Of a stretch of DNA of 64,000 nucleotides, positions 22,739-34,420 are shown piece after piece. A program made the position numbers and the translations under genes. Under the pieces are notes generated by a model that worked only from the letters and a program-made list of their open reading frames with translations, did no database searches and was not told where the DNA came from. The DNA is from Pinus tabuliformis. Lineage: Eukaryota; Streptophyta; Pinopsida; Pinales; Pinaceae. Within the stretch, counting starts at the first letter, position 1. Every line of letters begins with the position of its first letter. The stretch is taken from positions 727,544,300 to 727,608,299 of the forward strand of contig CM062812.1 in assembly GCA_031772625.1 (NCBI GenBank), in the 5' to 3' direction.

Positions 22739-22790
22739 TGTTAGAGAATCTAATTCTGACCATCTCTTAGGTGTTAAAATCGTAAACAAA
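22739..22790 (+). repeat. LTR-start-like fragment
   Basis: TGTTAGAGAATC followed by about 40 bases resembles the start of the LTR at 25101, with shared words AATTC, GACCA/AACCA, TAGGTGT and AAAAT. Similarity stops after about 50 bases, so this is a truncated or diverged copy and may mark the left end of the element described at 23760-25310. Confidence 0.5.
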
Positions 22791-23773
22791 AAAAATTATA
22801 TAGGTATTTTTTAATTACTTTGGATTAACAGAGTTATAAAAAGGAGTTGTTTATAATGCGATTTTTTTGGAGATTCTGGTGACGGAATCCGGTGGAAGAA
22901 ATTGAGGTTAAATCTTGATTTGTTGCAGTTAAAATGGTTTTTTAACAGTATATTTGGATTCAGCACCCTGGAAAACCCCTGGGATGCTTTGATTGATTGT
23001 GCAGAAACTAGCTATCAAACTTGCGATTCCAATAAATTGCGCCTGGATTTTGACCGGAAAAACCCACCAGAAAAACTTCCAAAACTACTTATAAAAATGT
23101 TATATTGCTATGTATCCTTTTAAAATGTCTTTTCATTTATTTAAAAACAAAGGGCTTCTCTTAATGAAATCGATTCTTTAAATTTCTTTTAAACAGCTCT
23201 AACCTAAAACAAAAAGTTTTTTAAAAGTATTGCATGGAAGTTTTGCGGGAAAAAGAGGGAAAAAGAAGGGCTTTATGTAATCTTTGCGTGGGTTGGTGTT
23301 ATTCAAAAGGAGTTTCTTTGAATGTTTTAAGGGGTATTTATTAAAATCAATTTTTTTTTCTTTAAAGTTAAAAAATAAAATTGGAAATTATTATAAAAAA
23401 GGCGTGGTGTATGTTATCCAAAATTTTTTTGAACACTTTGGGTTTTGTTATTGAAACAAAACAAAAGCTTTATTAATTTTTTTAATAGGACGCTGCATTA
23501 TAGACTTGTTTGTTTGTGGAAGCGAAAAAGTAGAGACGTTTCTTTATTGTAGTTAGCTGCGATGTTTACAATTTGTTTTGCTTTTTGAGTCGTAATAAGT
23601 CAACACTCAATAAATTGGAAAAGTCAAGAGACTAAGAAGGTCGAAGGAGCAACAGGAGATGTTTAATTTCTTTTAATGATGAGAAGTAACAACTAGAACG
23701 AATGAAGCAAGGATAGCCAAGGAAGCCCGTGATACCCCTAAGGCTAGTTTTTCATGTAAGGGGAGTAACCTAG

Positions 23774-24163
23774 TTGAGGATGAAGAATTTAGTGAATCCC
23801 ACTATGCTCAGCCACAAGTGGATGATGAGTGAAGAATTTGCAGAAGTAGAGATGGAGCACACATATGTTCGTGAATCCCACTGTGCACAACCACAAGTGG
23901 ACAAAACTTTGGTAAGTCCAACAACAAAACTTGTTAACGACAATATGGTGAATCTAGAAACATATCTTGTTAATGAAAATTTAGTGAATCTAGGAACTGA
24001 GGTCGTTGATGATATTGAAACTGCCATTGGAGCAGTCAATAGTATGGTGAATCCAACAATTAATATTGTTGATGTAAAGTTCGATGAAGACATGTTACCT
24101 AATGATGAATGGTTGCAAATGATGCAACAAAAAAATCATAAAAACAAGATGTTATTCAGTTAG
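23774..24163 (+). pseudogene. Unrecognised frame with LVN-type internal repeats
   Basis: A 129-codon open frame starting MRMKNLVNPT. Its middle part repeats a short theme, LVN-x-N-LVNL-x-T, at LVNDNMVNLETY, LVNENLVNLGTE and SMVNPTINIV, at roughly 20-residue spacing. It is acidic and hydrophilic, with no transmembrane segment and no cysteine/histidine motif. After the stop the same strand continues with a glutamate-rich stretch (ETKTETEEDIEEQE, near 24230-24270), broken by stops. I do not recognise the family. The position before a polypurine tract and LTR suggests an extra open frame of a non-autonomous retroelement. Confidence 0.4.
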
Positions 24164-24566
24164 AGAATCCTACTTGAGTCAGTGGAAGATAACCTGTCTA
24201 CAGTAGCACAGGTTAGTATAGAAGTGGAAGAGACAAAGACAGAGACAGAGGAAGACATAGAGGAACAAGAAATTAAGGAAGCTCACAAATAGAAAATAGG
24301 GACCAAAGAAGAGGAAGAGAAGGAAGTGAAACAAGGGAAAGCTCTCATTGCAGAGTAGAAGGAACATAACCAATGTGGTTTTGTAGATGTTCTAAAATTA
24401 CCATTGATTTGCAGCATTAAGTTACACATAATGATTTTGAAAAAAAATTAAATTTCCTTGAAGCATGGTTTGCAACACCATGTGTAGATGAGGTTTGCAT
24501 ATCAGTTGCAGAAATGAATGTTGAAAACAACATGCATGATGAAGAAATTAATGAAATTCTCATGTA

Positions 24567-24906
24567 TTGGAGTCCTAAAGAGATGAAATCATATTATGAT
24601 TTTCTATTGCAGCATGTTGATGATGAAAATAACACTAGAAGAGATTACATGTGGTAGCAACCCAATACAAGCCATTTTTTGAAGAAGTATGGGACTTTCT
24701 TAGACAACCTAGAGCAATAGAAGATCCACATAGGTTTTGGAGTCCTGAAGAGATGAAATCCTATTATGATCTTATGTTGCAACATGATGATAATGAAAAT
24801 AACACTACAAGAGATTAAATGTGGCAACAACCCACATACAACCTAGTTTTTGAAGAAGTCCAGGACGTTCTTAGACAACCTAGAACAATATAAGACCTGC
24901 ACCAGA
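24567..24906 (+). repeat. Tandem duplication of about 170 bases
   Basis: The segment with TTGGAGTCCTAAAGAGATGA at 24568 recurs as TTGGAGTCCTGAAGAGATGA at 24738, and similarity continues through AATAACACTA, AAGAGATTA, TTTTTGAAGAAGT and TTAGACAACCTAGA. The copies are offset by 170 bases and diverged, so the duplication is old. It lies in the degraded coding part of the non-autonomous element. Confidence 0.85.
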
Positions 24907-25100
24907 AAATGATGAAATTAAGGTTTGAGGAATACAACAATGAGAAAAAGCTGAAACAATTTAGAGGCTATAGGATCTAGAAGAAGAGAAGAAAAAAATT
25001 AAATCTAGTTGAAGTTCATTTTTAAATTGTAAAGCCTAGCTAAGACATAGACCAACAAGCATCTTAATTGAATTTTTATGTGGTTTTAATTAAGGGGGAG

Positions 25101-25310
25101 TGTTAGAGAATCAAATTCCAACCACCTGCTAGGTGTCAAAATTGTTTATCCAAGTCTCCTAGTTCAATTTCAATTAGTCGAGTTTTACTTGAGTCATTTA
25201 TTACTGATGTTTCAAATGTAATCTTATTTAATTGATTTGTAATACTCATAAGAATAATCCTCTGCTCCATGTTTTGTTTTCTTCCTTTTTTATCAGTCTT
25301 CTCTTTAACA
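25101..25310 (+). repeat. Putative short LTR
   Basis: TGTTAGAGAATC...CTTTAACA, 210 bases, directly after the purine tract AAGGGGGAG. The end was placed at TAACA because it mirrors the TGTTA start. The right boundary is an estimate. Confidence 0.55.
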
Positions 25311-25523
25311 TTTTACTGATTCATTTTAAATTTTGAATAATTGCAAATAATATAACAATTTTATACATATACTTAATAAGAAAAAACACATTTATTTTTT
25401 CTAAAGTTTTTTGTTTTTCATTTTTAATTTAAATTTAATATTACTTCTTAGTTTCAAAACTTATTTGTCTAAAATTCTACTTTGAATACCAAACACATAT
25501 CTAGAAAATTAGGTCTCTTTCTT

Positions 25524-25680
25524 AGACAGCTTAGTGGTTGACACAATGGGGGTTATCCTCTCCATCAAGTTTCAAATCCCATGGAAAACATCTTTGGCCT
25601 CTTGTTATAAGGCTCAAGGAGTATGCTCCCACAAGGGGGACATCACTACTCAAATGAGTTACCCATTAATCAAGGTAAAA
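25524..25680 (+). repeat. SINE-like stretch with tRNA-type A and B boxes
   Basis: CAGCTTAGTGGTT at 25527-25539 resembles an RNA polymerase III A box, and GTTTCAAATCC at 25569-25579 resembles a B box, about 30 bases apart as in tRNA genes. The stretch does not fold into a complete tRNA by eye, so a tRNA-derived SINE fragment is the likeliest reading. The 3' limit is a guess and no flanking duplication was found. Confidence 0.4.
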
Positions 25681-28600
25681 AATAAAAATCAATTAGAATA
25701 TCAATTTTCTAAACTTATTTATCCAGCGAGAATCCTTCAAACTAGAACATATTTAGAAAATTAGTTACTCTTTGAATCCTTCAAAATAGAAACATATTTA
25801 GAAAACCAGTCACTTTTTATCATATTAGTCCACTTTCACAAATTCGTTTTCCATACATTTTTATCTTTCCAACCCTCCAAGACAAAAGTGATTGAAAAAT
25901 AGGATTTTTCCCAATTTCCCAATTATTTCAAAGAATAAATTTGAAAAATGAAAAATGAAAAATTTTACAATTATTTCTATTACTTTTCACTTTTAATTAG
26001 ATGTAGTTATCCATTTAAGTTAAGCAACTACTTCAAAAGTGACGCTATATTTGACTTTAATGATATATTTAGGTTTACAAGTTTCTAGAGAGACCATCTC
26101 AAGAGATATGTTTCTAAAGTAAATAGAATGCCACTAAATACCTCTGCAAACTTTAGTTCTAACTATTGTAAAAATGAGTCCCTCTGATGCGGGAATAATT
26201 TTCTAAGGTAATGTCGATCACTGGAGCATCAAACATATAACTTGAACTACTCAGGTTGGTGCTTGAAAGTCTCCTCAAGTAGACAAGAATGGGTGGAAGT
26301 GCATTCTTAATTATTTGCTAGTACATAAACATATGAAGGACCCTTTATGCTCAAAGCATGCTCTAGAAATCTTTGTTAGTCGTTGACTTAATTATACCAA
26401 AAAAAATAGATTTTTAAACCTTCATACAATAAAATATTTCCCTAACACAACTGCATCATTTTACAAGAAATAGGTGTGTAGAGGTTGATGTTATTAGGTC
26501 ATTAACCTAACTTATTGTCCCCATAAAATGATTCTCAGGAATAAGCCCTAAGCCATAAGATGTTTCAGATCAAGGTTTTAGTCCTCCAACATTATGTAAA
26601 GAAATACTTTCATGCCATAGTACATACTTCATTCTTTACTTTAAGAACTAATACTTGATGAAGATGGATCCTTGACCTTGAAGACCTCTTACCCTTAATC
26701 AATCAGAGGCTTGTATAGATGCCAAAACAATACAAGTATGATTTCACACAAGGGGAAACTGCATATGTCCTTATTTTGATGTAAAGGATGATTCTCAACA
26801 GAAGTTTTTAATATTGATGCCACTGTACTTCTTTCCTTTGGAAACCCTCATTAATGTATCATTTAAAAATGAAATCCTAGTGGTTGTACCTAAACCTTAC
26901 TACTACAATATAATGTTAATGAGATCATAAACACTTCACTATATCAAGGGCATATGCTGTCTTAATAATTGTAGATTGAATCCATACTTCCTATTTAAAA
27001 ACTCTTATTGTTGAAGGTCAACATTAATTACCAGACTTATGTCAACAATATTAGAACAAGATCAGACTTCAAATACTGGAAGGAAGGTTTCATTAATGTA
27101 TCTTGAAAATATTATTCTCGCTTGAAGGAGATTCACATTCAGGATGGAAGAAATAAACCTAATTGATATTATGCTTCAGTGATTGTCCAACATACCTCTT
27201 GGATGAGAAACCCTGTAATTTATGAGAGATAAAACAATGTTTATTGTGACATGCCTAATAATTTCCTTTATGTTAAAAAATTTCTCTACAAAATTTAGGA
27301 CCAAGCATGCAATGTCTAGGTCCTTATAGTTAGCTTCACACTTTTGGCAGACACAAAGAAAAGTACAACTATGTAGAAATAGGATGCAAAATATATCACA
27401 ATGGATCAAATCTCATTACTCACTCCTAATGAAACTTTAAAAATTGGTTGCAAAATCTTCTAAGGATCAACATAGATATAAGCCATTACAATCTTTCGAA
27501 TATAGAGACAATCCAAGAGTGCTTGAAGCTTGACAAGACTAGTATTGGTCTTAAATGTTTATGTGAAATTTCCTTAGGACAATCCCTAAAGAAGCTTTGG
27601 ATGAACTTTATAATTAGCAGAAAAATTCCACCATAAGTTCACAGATAAAGTCTAATATATTTCTCATAAATTATTGGTGATAAAATCTCAAGCTTGATTG
27701 GTTACGCCTGCAAAATAATCCTCCTAGACAGCTGGGAATATATTTTGATATTAGTGGAAACACACCTTATGAATACCTGTACATACCATCTTGACTTCCA
27801 ACCTTTGCTTGCAATGCTCAAGTTGCTCTTGGTTTTGGCACCCATATTCATTGATTAGGGCTTTTAGAAGGCCTTAAGAAAATATCACAGATTTTCCATC
27901 CTTGAACTCAGACTTGCCCTAACACAGAGGGCTGAAGACTTAAATTAAATCAATGAAATGCCTCAGATGTTTCTTAGTGATTGAATTTTCTCAGGCGTGG
28001 GCTTGTCCTCACCTGAGCTTTGATACCATTATTTATCTCCACGACAACAGAAAGGCATGAATGAGAAAAGTAGATGGCCACATTTCTCTTTTCCATGAGA
28101 AAGTTAGCAAAGTTTCTAGTAAATTTCCTGACTGAGCAGATGATTTAGCCCTGGATATCCTTGATGTAGCCAGTAGTTGATGTCATACTTCCTCTATCCT
28201 AAGAATACAAAGGAAGTTGAAATAATTTACAAGGCAGAGAAAAGATACTTGCTAGCTTCTCTTTATACATAAATGGTCATAAGGATACAAATGTCTTGGT
28301 GAGAAATGGATTATAGTTTAATGCACGTGGAAGAAATGATTTAGCATGCACATCATTGAAAGATATATGACCATTTGATGTAAGACTTCAGAGGGAGATA
28401 TAGAATCCCTCAGAGAATGGCTCAATGACTCTTTCTCAATGATTTTTTTTGATAAGGATAACCATACATGACAACTGATTATGATATGATCATTGGCTTA
28501 AGAAGAAACATGACTATAGTTGGCTAACTTTGTAAAATGGACCTAAGGGCATATGAAAGAAAAAGGAGCAGGTCACAAGTGACTCGATGAGTATTTTTTG

Positions 28601-29374
28601 CAAGTTCGTTTTTATTATTTTATGACGGAGTTATGGACGAGCCATGTTGATTGGATTGTAAAGATACAACTATTGAGGATGTCTGATTGGCAACCCTCTC
28701 GTTTATCAGTGTTAGAGGGAGTTGATTTTTATATTCAAAGATGGAAGACCCAACCTTGATACACTATTCCATATAAAGGCATGATGAAATGGAAAAGCTA
28801 CTAGTCTACATATGTTTATCTTGTCGGTTCCCTGGTATTTTTAATAAACACCTTACCTGTCGTTTTTTCTCGTTGTGAAGACTCTTAGTCACTCTTTGGA
28901 TAAGCGTCATATATTGAATAACTATATATTGAGATATTTTTGTGATTCTATGGTCAAAGATACATTCCCAGAATCTAAGATCACATTGATATTTTTGTAG
29001 TGCAGTGGGTGGAAAGAACACATCTAGTTCTATATTTTTGTTGATATTGGAGCACTATTCAGGATGCAGGCATGCCTTATTACAACAAATTCGATTGGTT
29101 GAGGATGTTTTTTTTGTTCCACTACCACTCCCATCATATTGGCAAGAAGTGCCCCTATATTTATGGTACAATATGGATATATCAAGCTCCATCATTGTAG
29201 GATGGATGTAAAGGCTACGAACTTCCTCTCAAAGTCTTTTGGTAAGATCAATATCTTCCTTTATACAAAGGTTGGGAGTGGTGGAAAGACCCTTCTATGA
29301 TGGTCTCAGTTGAATATTAAGATTTGGGAGCTTCTAGGGGCTTGGGGGTACTTCTTGGAGTGATAACTGACCAT
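25681..29374. other. Intronic sequence without a recognised gene
   Basis: About 3.7 kb of AT-rich intron. The only element-like signal is GAGCTTTGATACCAT near 28017-28031. On the minus strand it reads ATGGTATCAAAGC, like a retroelement primer site, but I found neither an LTR pair nor coding motifs beside it. Open frames at 27176-27409, 27448-27636 and 28806-29211 are short and unrecognised. Confidence 0.5.
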
Positions 29375-29803
29375 AGGGTGAGTGGTCCACCTTCCCCCAT
29401 ATGTGTGTTGTGTAGGGTGAGTGGTTGACCTTCCCCTATGATTGATGAGATATGCATAAGATGAGTGGCTCACCTTCTCCTATGGCATATGAGTAGGATG
29501 AGTGGTGGACCTTCTCCCACGGATACCCCAGTGAGAGATGCATAAAGACATTTGCTTATTGCTACATGTAGACATGTCAGTGGGATGTGGTTCATCCTTT
29601 GCCCATGTGTAGGATCCTTCCTACAATTTTTGGTTGGCATGCATATAGGATGTGGTTCATCTTTTCCCTACTGTCAGTGGTTTACATGCACATAGGATGT
29701 GGTATATCCTTTCCATATGATGGTTGTGACATGTGACTATAGGATGTGGTTCATCCTTTCCCTACATGTGGTTATGAGTAGGATGTGATTTATTTATTCC
29801 ATG
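29375..29803. repeat. Cluster of short hairpin-forming repeats
   Basis: Nine degenerate copies of one theme. Four read approximately AGGGTGAGTGGTCCACCTTCC (starts near 29375, 29414, 29458 and 29495). Five read approximately AGGATGTGGTTCATCCTTTCC (near 29583, 29647, 29694, 29741 and 29780). In the second group AGGATG and CATCCT are perfect inverted halves around TGGTT, giving a 6-base-pair stem. Spacing is 36-66 bases. This is not a CRISPR or a simple satellite; the units are imperfect and the context is a plant intron. Confidence 0.75.
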
Positions 29804-30396
29804 TTGTTGCCCCATGTCATCCTATCCATGTAGTCCAAGGCACATGAGAAGCACCTCTCATCTCACCAATTATTTAGGAAAAGTGGATAGGGACTGTAAC
29901 ACTACCGATGGATGCATTGCATACTATCATACTCCCTATCTCTAGGATGCATGATGTTCAACAACTTGATCACTTGGGAACAAGACCGATCAAGGTTTGA
30001 CCTATGGATATATGGTCTTACATTTGTTAGTCGAGAGTAGCAAGATCTTGTGACTCTCTAGATCAATTATTCTTCATTATCTATATCAGTGTTCAATAGA
30101 GTTTGGATGAAATGCAAAGATGGTTCATGAAGACAATATCGCATGATGGATTGGCAGGTGGAATTCTCCCTAGTTGAGATGGATCCTCAAAATTGGAAAC
30201 TAGGGCCAAATTCCACGTCGAATAGCTCATTTTATGAATATGATTATTTAATTGAATCCCTCTTTTCAAGAGTACCAAAATCGACCAAAAGATCATCAAA
30301 TTTCGACAAGAAATGAGTTTTTGAATTTATACCCACACATGTGAAAATTATCAAGGTCGACTTGGGGTTATTTAGACATGTGACACCCATCTGCAT

Positions 30397-30747
30397 TGTA
30401 GAATATGAAATGGCTTCTTTAAGGTAGCTGATAAGCCAACGTAACTATGAAGAAAAATACATATAAAAAAATAAAATTAAACAAGTAAAGCGCAGTTACT
30501 TTGCGAGCTAAAAACTGTTGTAAATGTCATATATTAATTGAACCATTAACTACATTATTATATAGTAAAATTATTACTAAAATGATTAACAATCAACTCT
30601 GAAACAAATCTACTGACACCACAGCTAATTTCCAACACCTACCACCTTAACAATTTGTTACCTTGTTGCGCTAATTTTGCAAAGAACACAAAATCTGCTG
30701 ACTATTTTGTCAGCAATTTACATAACTAATTAAGAATTATTCCAACA
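30397..30747 (-). repeat. 3' LTR of the intronic copia element
   Basis: 351 bases. It pairs with 35456-35839 as a direct repeat. The adjoining CTCCCCCATAAT at 30748-30759 is the polypurine tract ATTATGGGGGAG when read on the minus strand. Confidence 0.9.
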
Positions 30748-30779
30748 CTCCCCCATAATGATTAATGAGGATTTACTAT

Positions 30780-31477
30780 CTTATATCGTAATGCCAAAAA
30801 TTGAGTATTTGCTACTGCTTTGGTGAAGATATCTGCTAGCTGATGCTGATTATTTATATGCTTCAATTCAATATCCTTCATCTGCACCAAATCTCTCATG
30901 AAGTGATATTTCATGTCAAAATGCTTTGTAATGCTGTGATGAAATGGATTCTTTACTAACTCGATGGCACTTACATTATCTCAATAAATCACTGTAGACT
31001 GAATTTGTTTTCTCCAATTGCTTCCAAAATTTTTTTGAGCCAAAGAGCTTGTGCACCTACTGAGGTAACTGCAACATACTCCACTTCTGTGGATGAGAGG
31101 GCAACAATGCTTTGCTTTTTTGAGCTCCATGTAATCAAACCATAACCAAAAGAGAAAAAATTTCCAAATGTGGACTTACAATCATCAAGACTACCTCCCC
31201 AATCTGAATCACTAAATGCAACAAGACTAAACTTTTCAGAAGAGTAGTAATGAATACCAAAATTTAGAGTGCCTTTCACATACCTTAAAATCCTCTTGGT
31301 TGCCTTCATATGTATTTTAGAAGGATTTGTCATATACCTTGAAACAAGTGAAACTGAATATGTAATATCAAGCCTTGTGTGGGTTACAAATATCAAGCTC
31401 CGCAAAATACTTCTGTAATTTTTCTCATCAACTAAATCAACACGATCATCTCTACATAATGCCTCTCTTGAGCACAT
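30780..31477 (-). pseudogene. Copia reverse transcriptase C-terminus and RNase H remnant
   Basis: The frame beginning near 31477 reads YRSILRSLIFVTHTRLDI, SRYMTNPSKIHMKATKRILRYVKGT, FSDSDWGGSLDDCKSTFG and LSSTEVEYVAV, the standard copia RNase H core with its first aspartate and glutamate. A stop follows FSLQ near 30990, then in the same strand DNVSAIEL and ADIFTKAV complete the domain towards the LTR. WCDN is broken because the codon before DN is a stop. It is joined to the polymerase part by a frameshift around 31440-31470. Confidence 0.87.
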
Positions 31478-32787
31478 GGAATAGGGGATGGATTACAATC
31501 AAGCATATCAAATTTATTTAGCATATCTTGTGCATACTTTGTCTGACAAATGGAAATCTCATCCTTACTTTGATAAACCTCCATTCCTAGAAAATATTTC
31601 ATGATCCCTAGATCTTTCATCTCAAATTCATTCATCATGGCAACTTCGAGTTTATCATTCATCTTAGAACTACTACCCATATACAATAGATCATCAACAT
31701 ACAAACTTATGATTAGAATATCAATACCTTCTTGTTTGTAGTAAAGGGTAGGATCACTCTTACTTATTTGGAAGCCATTTTCCTAAAAGTATCCATTAAT
31801 CCTCGCATACCATGCTCTCGGTGGTTGCTTGAGCCCATACAAATCCTTCTTCAACTTGTAGAAATTATTATCCTTTCCTTCCACTTCAAAACCGTGTGGC
31901 TACTCCACATATACTTCCTCTTCTAAGTACCCATTCAAGAAGGAAATTTTCACGTCCATATGATGTATGCTCCATTTTTTCTGAGCTGCTAATGAAATCA
32001 ACATTCTAATCATCTCCTGTCATGCTATTGGTGCGAATGTCTCTTTGTTAGAAAATTATATATTATGTAGCAATGGAACACATAAAATATTGCAGAAATA
32101 TAAACACCGAAAACACATGAAACAAGAGAGACACAGATATATGTGGCTCACCCACTTTGGGATACATCCACGGAGAAACAACCAGTCCTTCCTTTTATAT
32201 TATCCAACAAACTGAAGAGATACAACCTCAACTGATCTACTGTAACACCCTCTTTTCTCTCAATCTCCTCTCTCTTCCTCACTTAGCATACAGATATGAA
32301 TAGACGCAATACAATTCCCTCATATATAGTGAGGGGTTGCCTTCTAGGGCAAAAAACCGTAAATTAAACATAACTTCTACCGTCAGATCATCCACCTAAT
32401 GAACAACCTAGATTGACTAGAAATTACAAGACCTTTACAAGGTAATTTTACATCTATTTGTTAGCTTCGGGGGCACTGCCCCCGGACTCCCAAGTCGGGG
32501 AGGATTATCCCGCCCCAACCCCCATGGGTAGGATAAGTCCCCCCTGCACCGCCCCGCGTGGAGGGGTGTACAGTCTTCCTGGGGTGTACATCCGGCTGAA
32601 ACCTTTGAATATAGAAGATAATCAGGCTCCACACCCAACACTCTTCATAATCAATTCCATACTTCTGTGTGAATCCTTTGTCAACTAATCTTGCTTTGTG
32701 TCTTTCAACACTGCCATCACTGTTGAATTTAGTCTTATAGACCCATTTGGTTCCAATATTTCTCTTCTCATGTGGAAGCTCTGTCAA
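31432..32787 (-). pseudogene. Copia reverse transcriptase remnant split by a solo LTR
   Basis: The N-terminal part, 32646-32787, reads GTKWVYKTKFNSDGSVERHKARLVDKGFTQ and ends at YGIDYEE. There the solo LTR 32046-32640 interrupts it inside the segment that is normally IDYEETFAP. Coding sequence resumes at 32040 towards lower coordinates. The catalytic YVDD is present at the start of the open frame 31432-31704 (MYVDDLLYMGSS), followed by FEMKDLGIMKYFLGMEV. The active site itself is therefore intact but the gene is split and frameshifted. Intervening conserved blocks between 31704 and 32040 are partly legible only. Confidence 0.87.
32046..32640 (-). mobile_element. Solo LTR nested in the copia reverse transcriptase
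   Basis: 595 bases bounded by a perfect target duplication, CTCTT at 32041-32045 and 32641-32645. On the minus strand it starts TGTTGGGTGTGG and ends TTTCTAACA. A TATA-like CACTATATATGAGG followed by pyrimidine/purine-rich U5-like sequence makes the minus orientation more likely. It includes a locally GC-rich block at about 32466-32590 unlike its surroundings. No primer site, polypurine tract or coding sequence is present, so it is a single LTR left by recombination of a longer element. Confidence 0.9.
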
Positions 32788-33185
32788 CTTTCAAGTATAA
32801 TTCCTTTGAATGGGGTCCATCTCTTCTTGCATGGCTTGCATCCAAACCTCATTAGCACATGCATATTTAAAACATGATGGTTCAAAATCAGCCTTGGCTA
32901 ATAAAGCAAAATTGACTCTCACCTATTGGGCTTTCTTCATGTGATTTATTTGCACTCTTCTGATAAATATCACTCAATCTTCTTACCTTCCTTATAGAAC
33001 TTGGAGAAGAAGTTGGGCTTGAACTTTATGTTGAAGAAATTAATGAAGGGATGCTTGGTGGAGTTAAGCCACTAGTTACAGAAACATTAGTTGGCTGCTC
33101 ATGATCATTATCAATAATTATATCATCATTCAAAACAGATTTTGTCTTCTCAACATGGCCTGTTTGATGACCATAGACTGCCCTT

Positions 33186-34004
33186 TCATAAAAAAATTAC
33201 ATCTCTTGGGAAAATAAGCTTGTTAGTTAGAGGATTATACAATTTATAATCCTTGCTTGCCTCACTATACACAATAAAAATACATAGCTCACTCTTTGCA
33301 TCTAACTTTTTTCTATTTTGATTAGGTACATGCACATAAGCCAAACAACCAAAAACTTTGAAATGATTAACATTAGGCCATTTTCCATACCAAACTTCGT
33401 AAGGAGTCATCTTTTCCAGTGCACTAGTGGGGCTATGGTTGAGCATGTACTTTGATGTAGCAACTGCATCTCCCCAATAAGAGTTGCTCAATCCCTTAGT
33501 TTGTAAGATGCATCTTGCCATTTCAACCATAATACGATTCTTTCTTTCAGCTATGCCATTCTGTTGGGGTGTGTATGCTGTATTATGTTGCCTCTTGATG
33601 CCATTCATATCAAAATAACTCTGGAAAGCTTTTGAGCAGAATTCGCCTCCACGGTCAGTTCGCAAACATTTGATCTTGCACCCTTTCTAATTTTCTACAA
33701 TGGATTTGAACTTCTTGAATGTATCTAGGGCTTCACTTTTGGCCTTCAAAAACTATACCCAACAATTTTGTGAGTAATCACTAATAAAAGTGATGAAATA
33801 TGATGACTTACCCAAACTCTTAGTCTGCATAGGACCACATATGTCTGAATGAAGAAGCTGAAGTGGGTGATGAGCCCTCCATGCAGTTCCCTTTGGAAAC
33901 CTTTCCCTTGCATGCTTTCCTTTAGCACATCCTTCACAAACCTCCTTATGCTCTTCTACCTCAGGCAATCCAGAAACTAATGCATGTGAGGTTAGAAACT
34001 TCAA
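33186..34004 (-). pseudogene. Copia integrase remnant
   Basis: Two adjacent open segments carry the domain. 33753-34004 reads CEGCAKGKHARERFPKGTAW from the HHCC pre-integrase zone, then LLHSDICGPMQ with the first catalytic aspartate and FITFISDYSQNCWV. After stops near 33690-33750, 33186-33665 reads RTDRGGEFCSKAF (second aspartate) and TPQQNGIAERKNR (glutamate), followed by the conserved tail KTPYEVWYGK-like segment, FKVFGCLAYVHVP and the end of the domain. The order and spacing are as in plant Ty1/copia integrase. At least two stops disable it. Confidence 0.9.
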
Positions 34005-34420
34005 ACTATGAAAATTTAAATTCCCGTACCTAAGATGTCATAACCAACTTGAATCCTCATAAGCCACATTTGCAAGATTGCTGTTATGTTCATCAAACCT
34101 CAAGGGAAACATCATATTTCTTGTATAGGCACAACAATGATCACCCTATTTTCCTTATTCTTATCATAGATAGTACATGTCTTATTTTCAAAGACTACTT
34201 TATAATTTTTCTCATATAGCTGCCCAACGCTCAACAAATTATGCTTCAATTATGGAGTATAATAAATGTCATGAATACTCTTTATACCTTGTTTTGTTTG
34301 GACCTCCATAGCTCATTTGGTAGCAACCTCCAAAGATTTATCATCACCAAGCTGGATCTTGGATTTGAAGCTTCCATCCTTTGCTGAAAACAACTTCTCA
34401 TTCTCTGTCATATGGTTAGA

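Larger units (their letters stand above)
23760..25310 (+). mobile_element. Non-autonomous LTR-retrotransposon remnant (3' part)
   Basis: A purine tract AAGGGGGAG at 25092-25100 directly precedes TGTTAGAGAATC, and a plausible LTR runs to TTTAACA at 25310 (210 bases, with inverted TGTTA/TAACA ends). Upstream lies degraded coding sequence in the plus direction with no recognisable gag, protease or polymerase motif, so I infer a non-autonomous element. A fragment like its LTR start lies at 22739-22790. I found no secure 5' LTR, primer site or target duplication. Confidence 0.55.

Noticed and set aside
28017..28031. Primer binding site of another minus-strand retroelement
   Set aside because: No LTR ends, no paired repeat and no coding motifs were found next to it.
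29375..29803. Possible CRISPR array
   Set aside because: Units are imperfect, spacing is irregular, two sub-types are mixed and the context is a plant nuclear intron.
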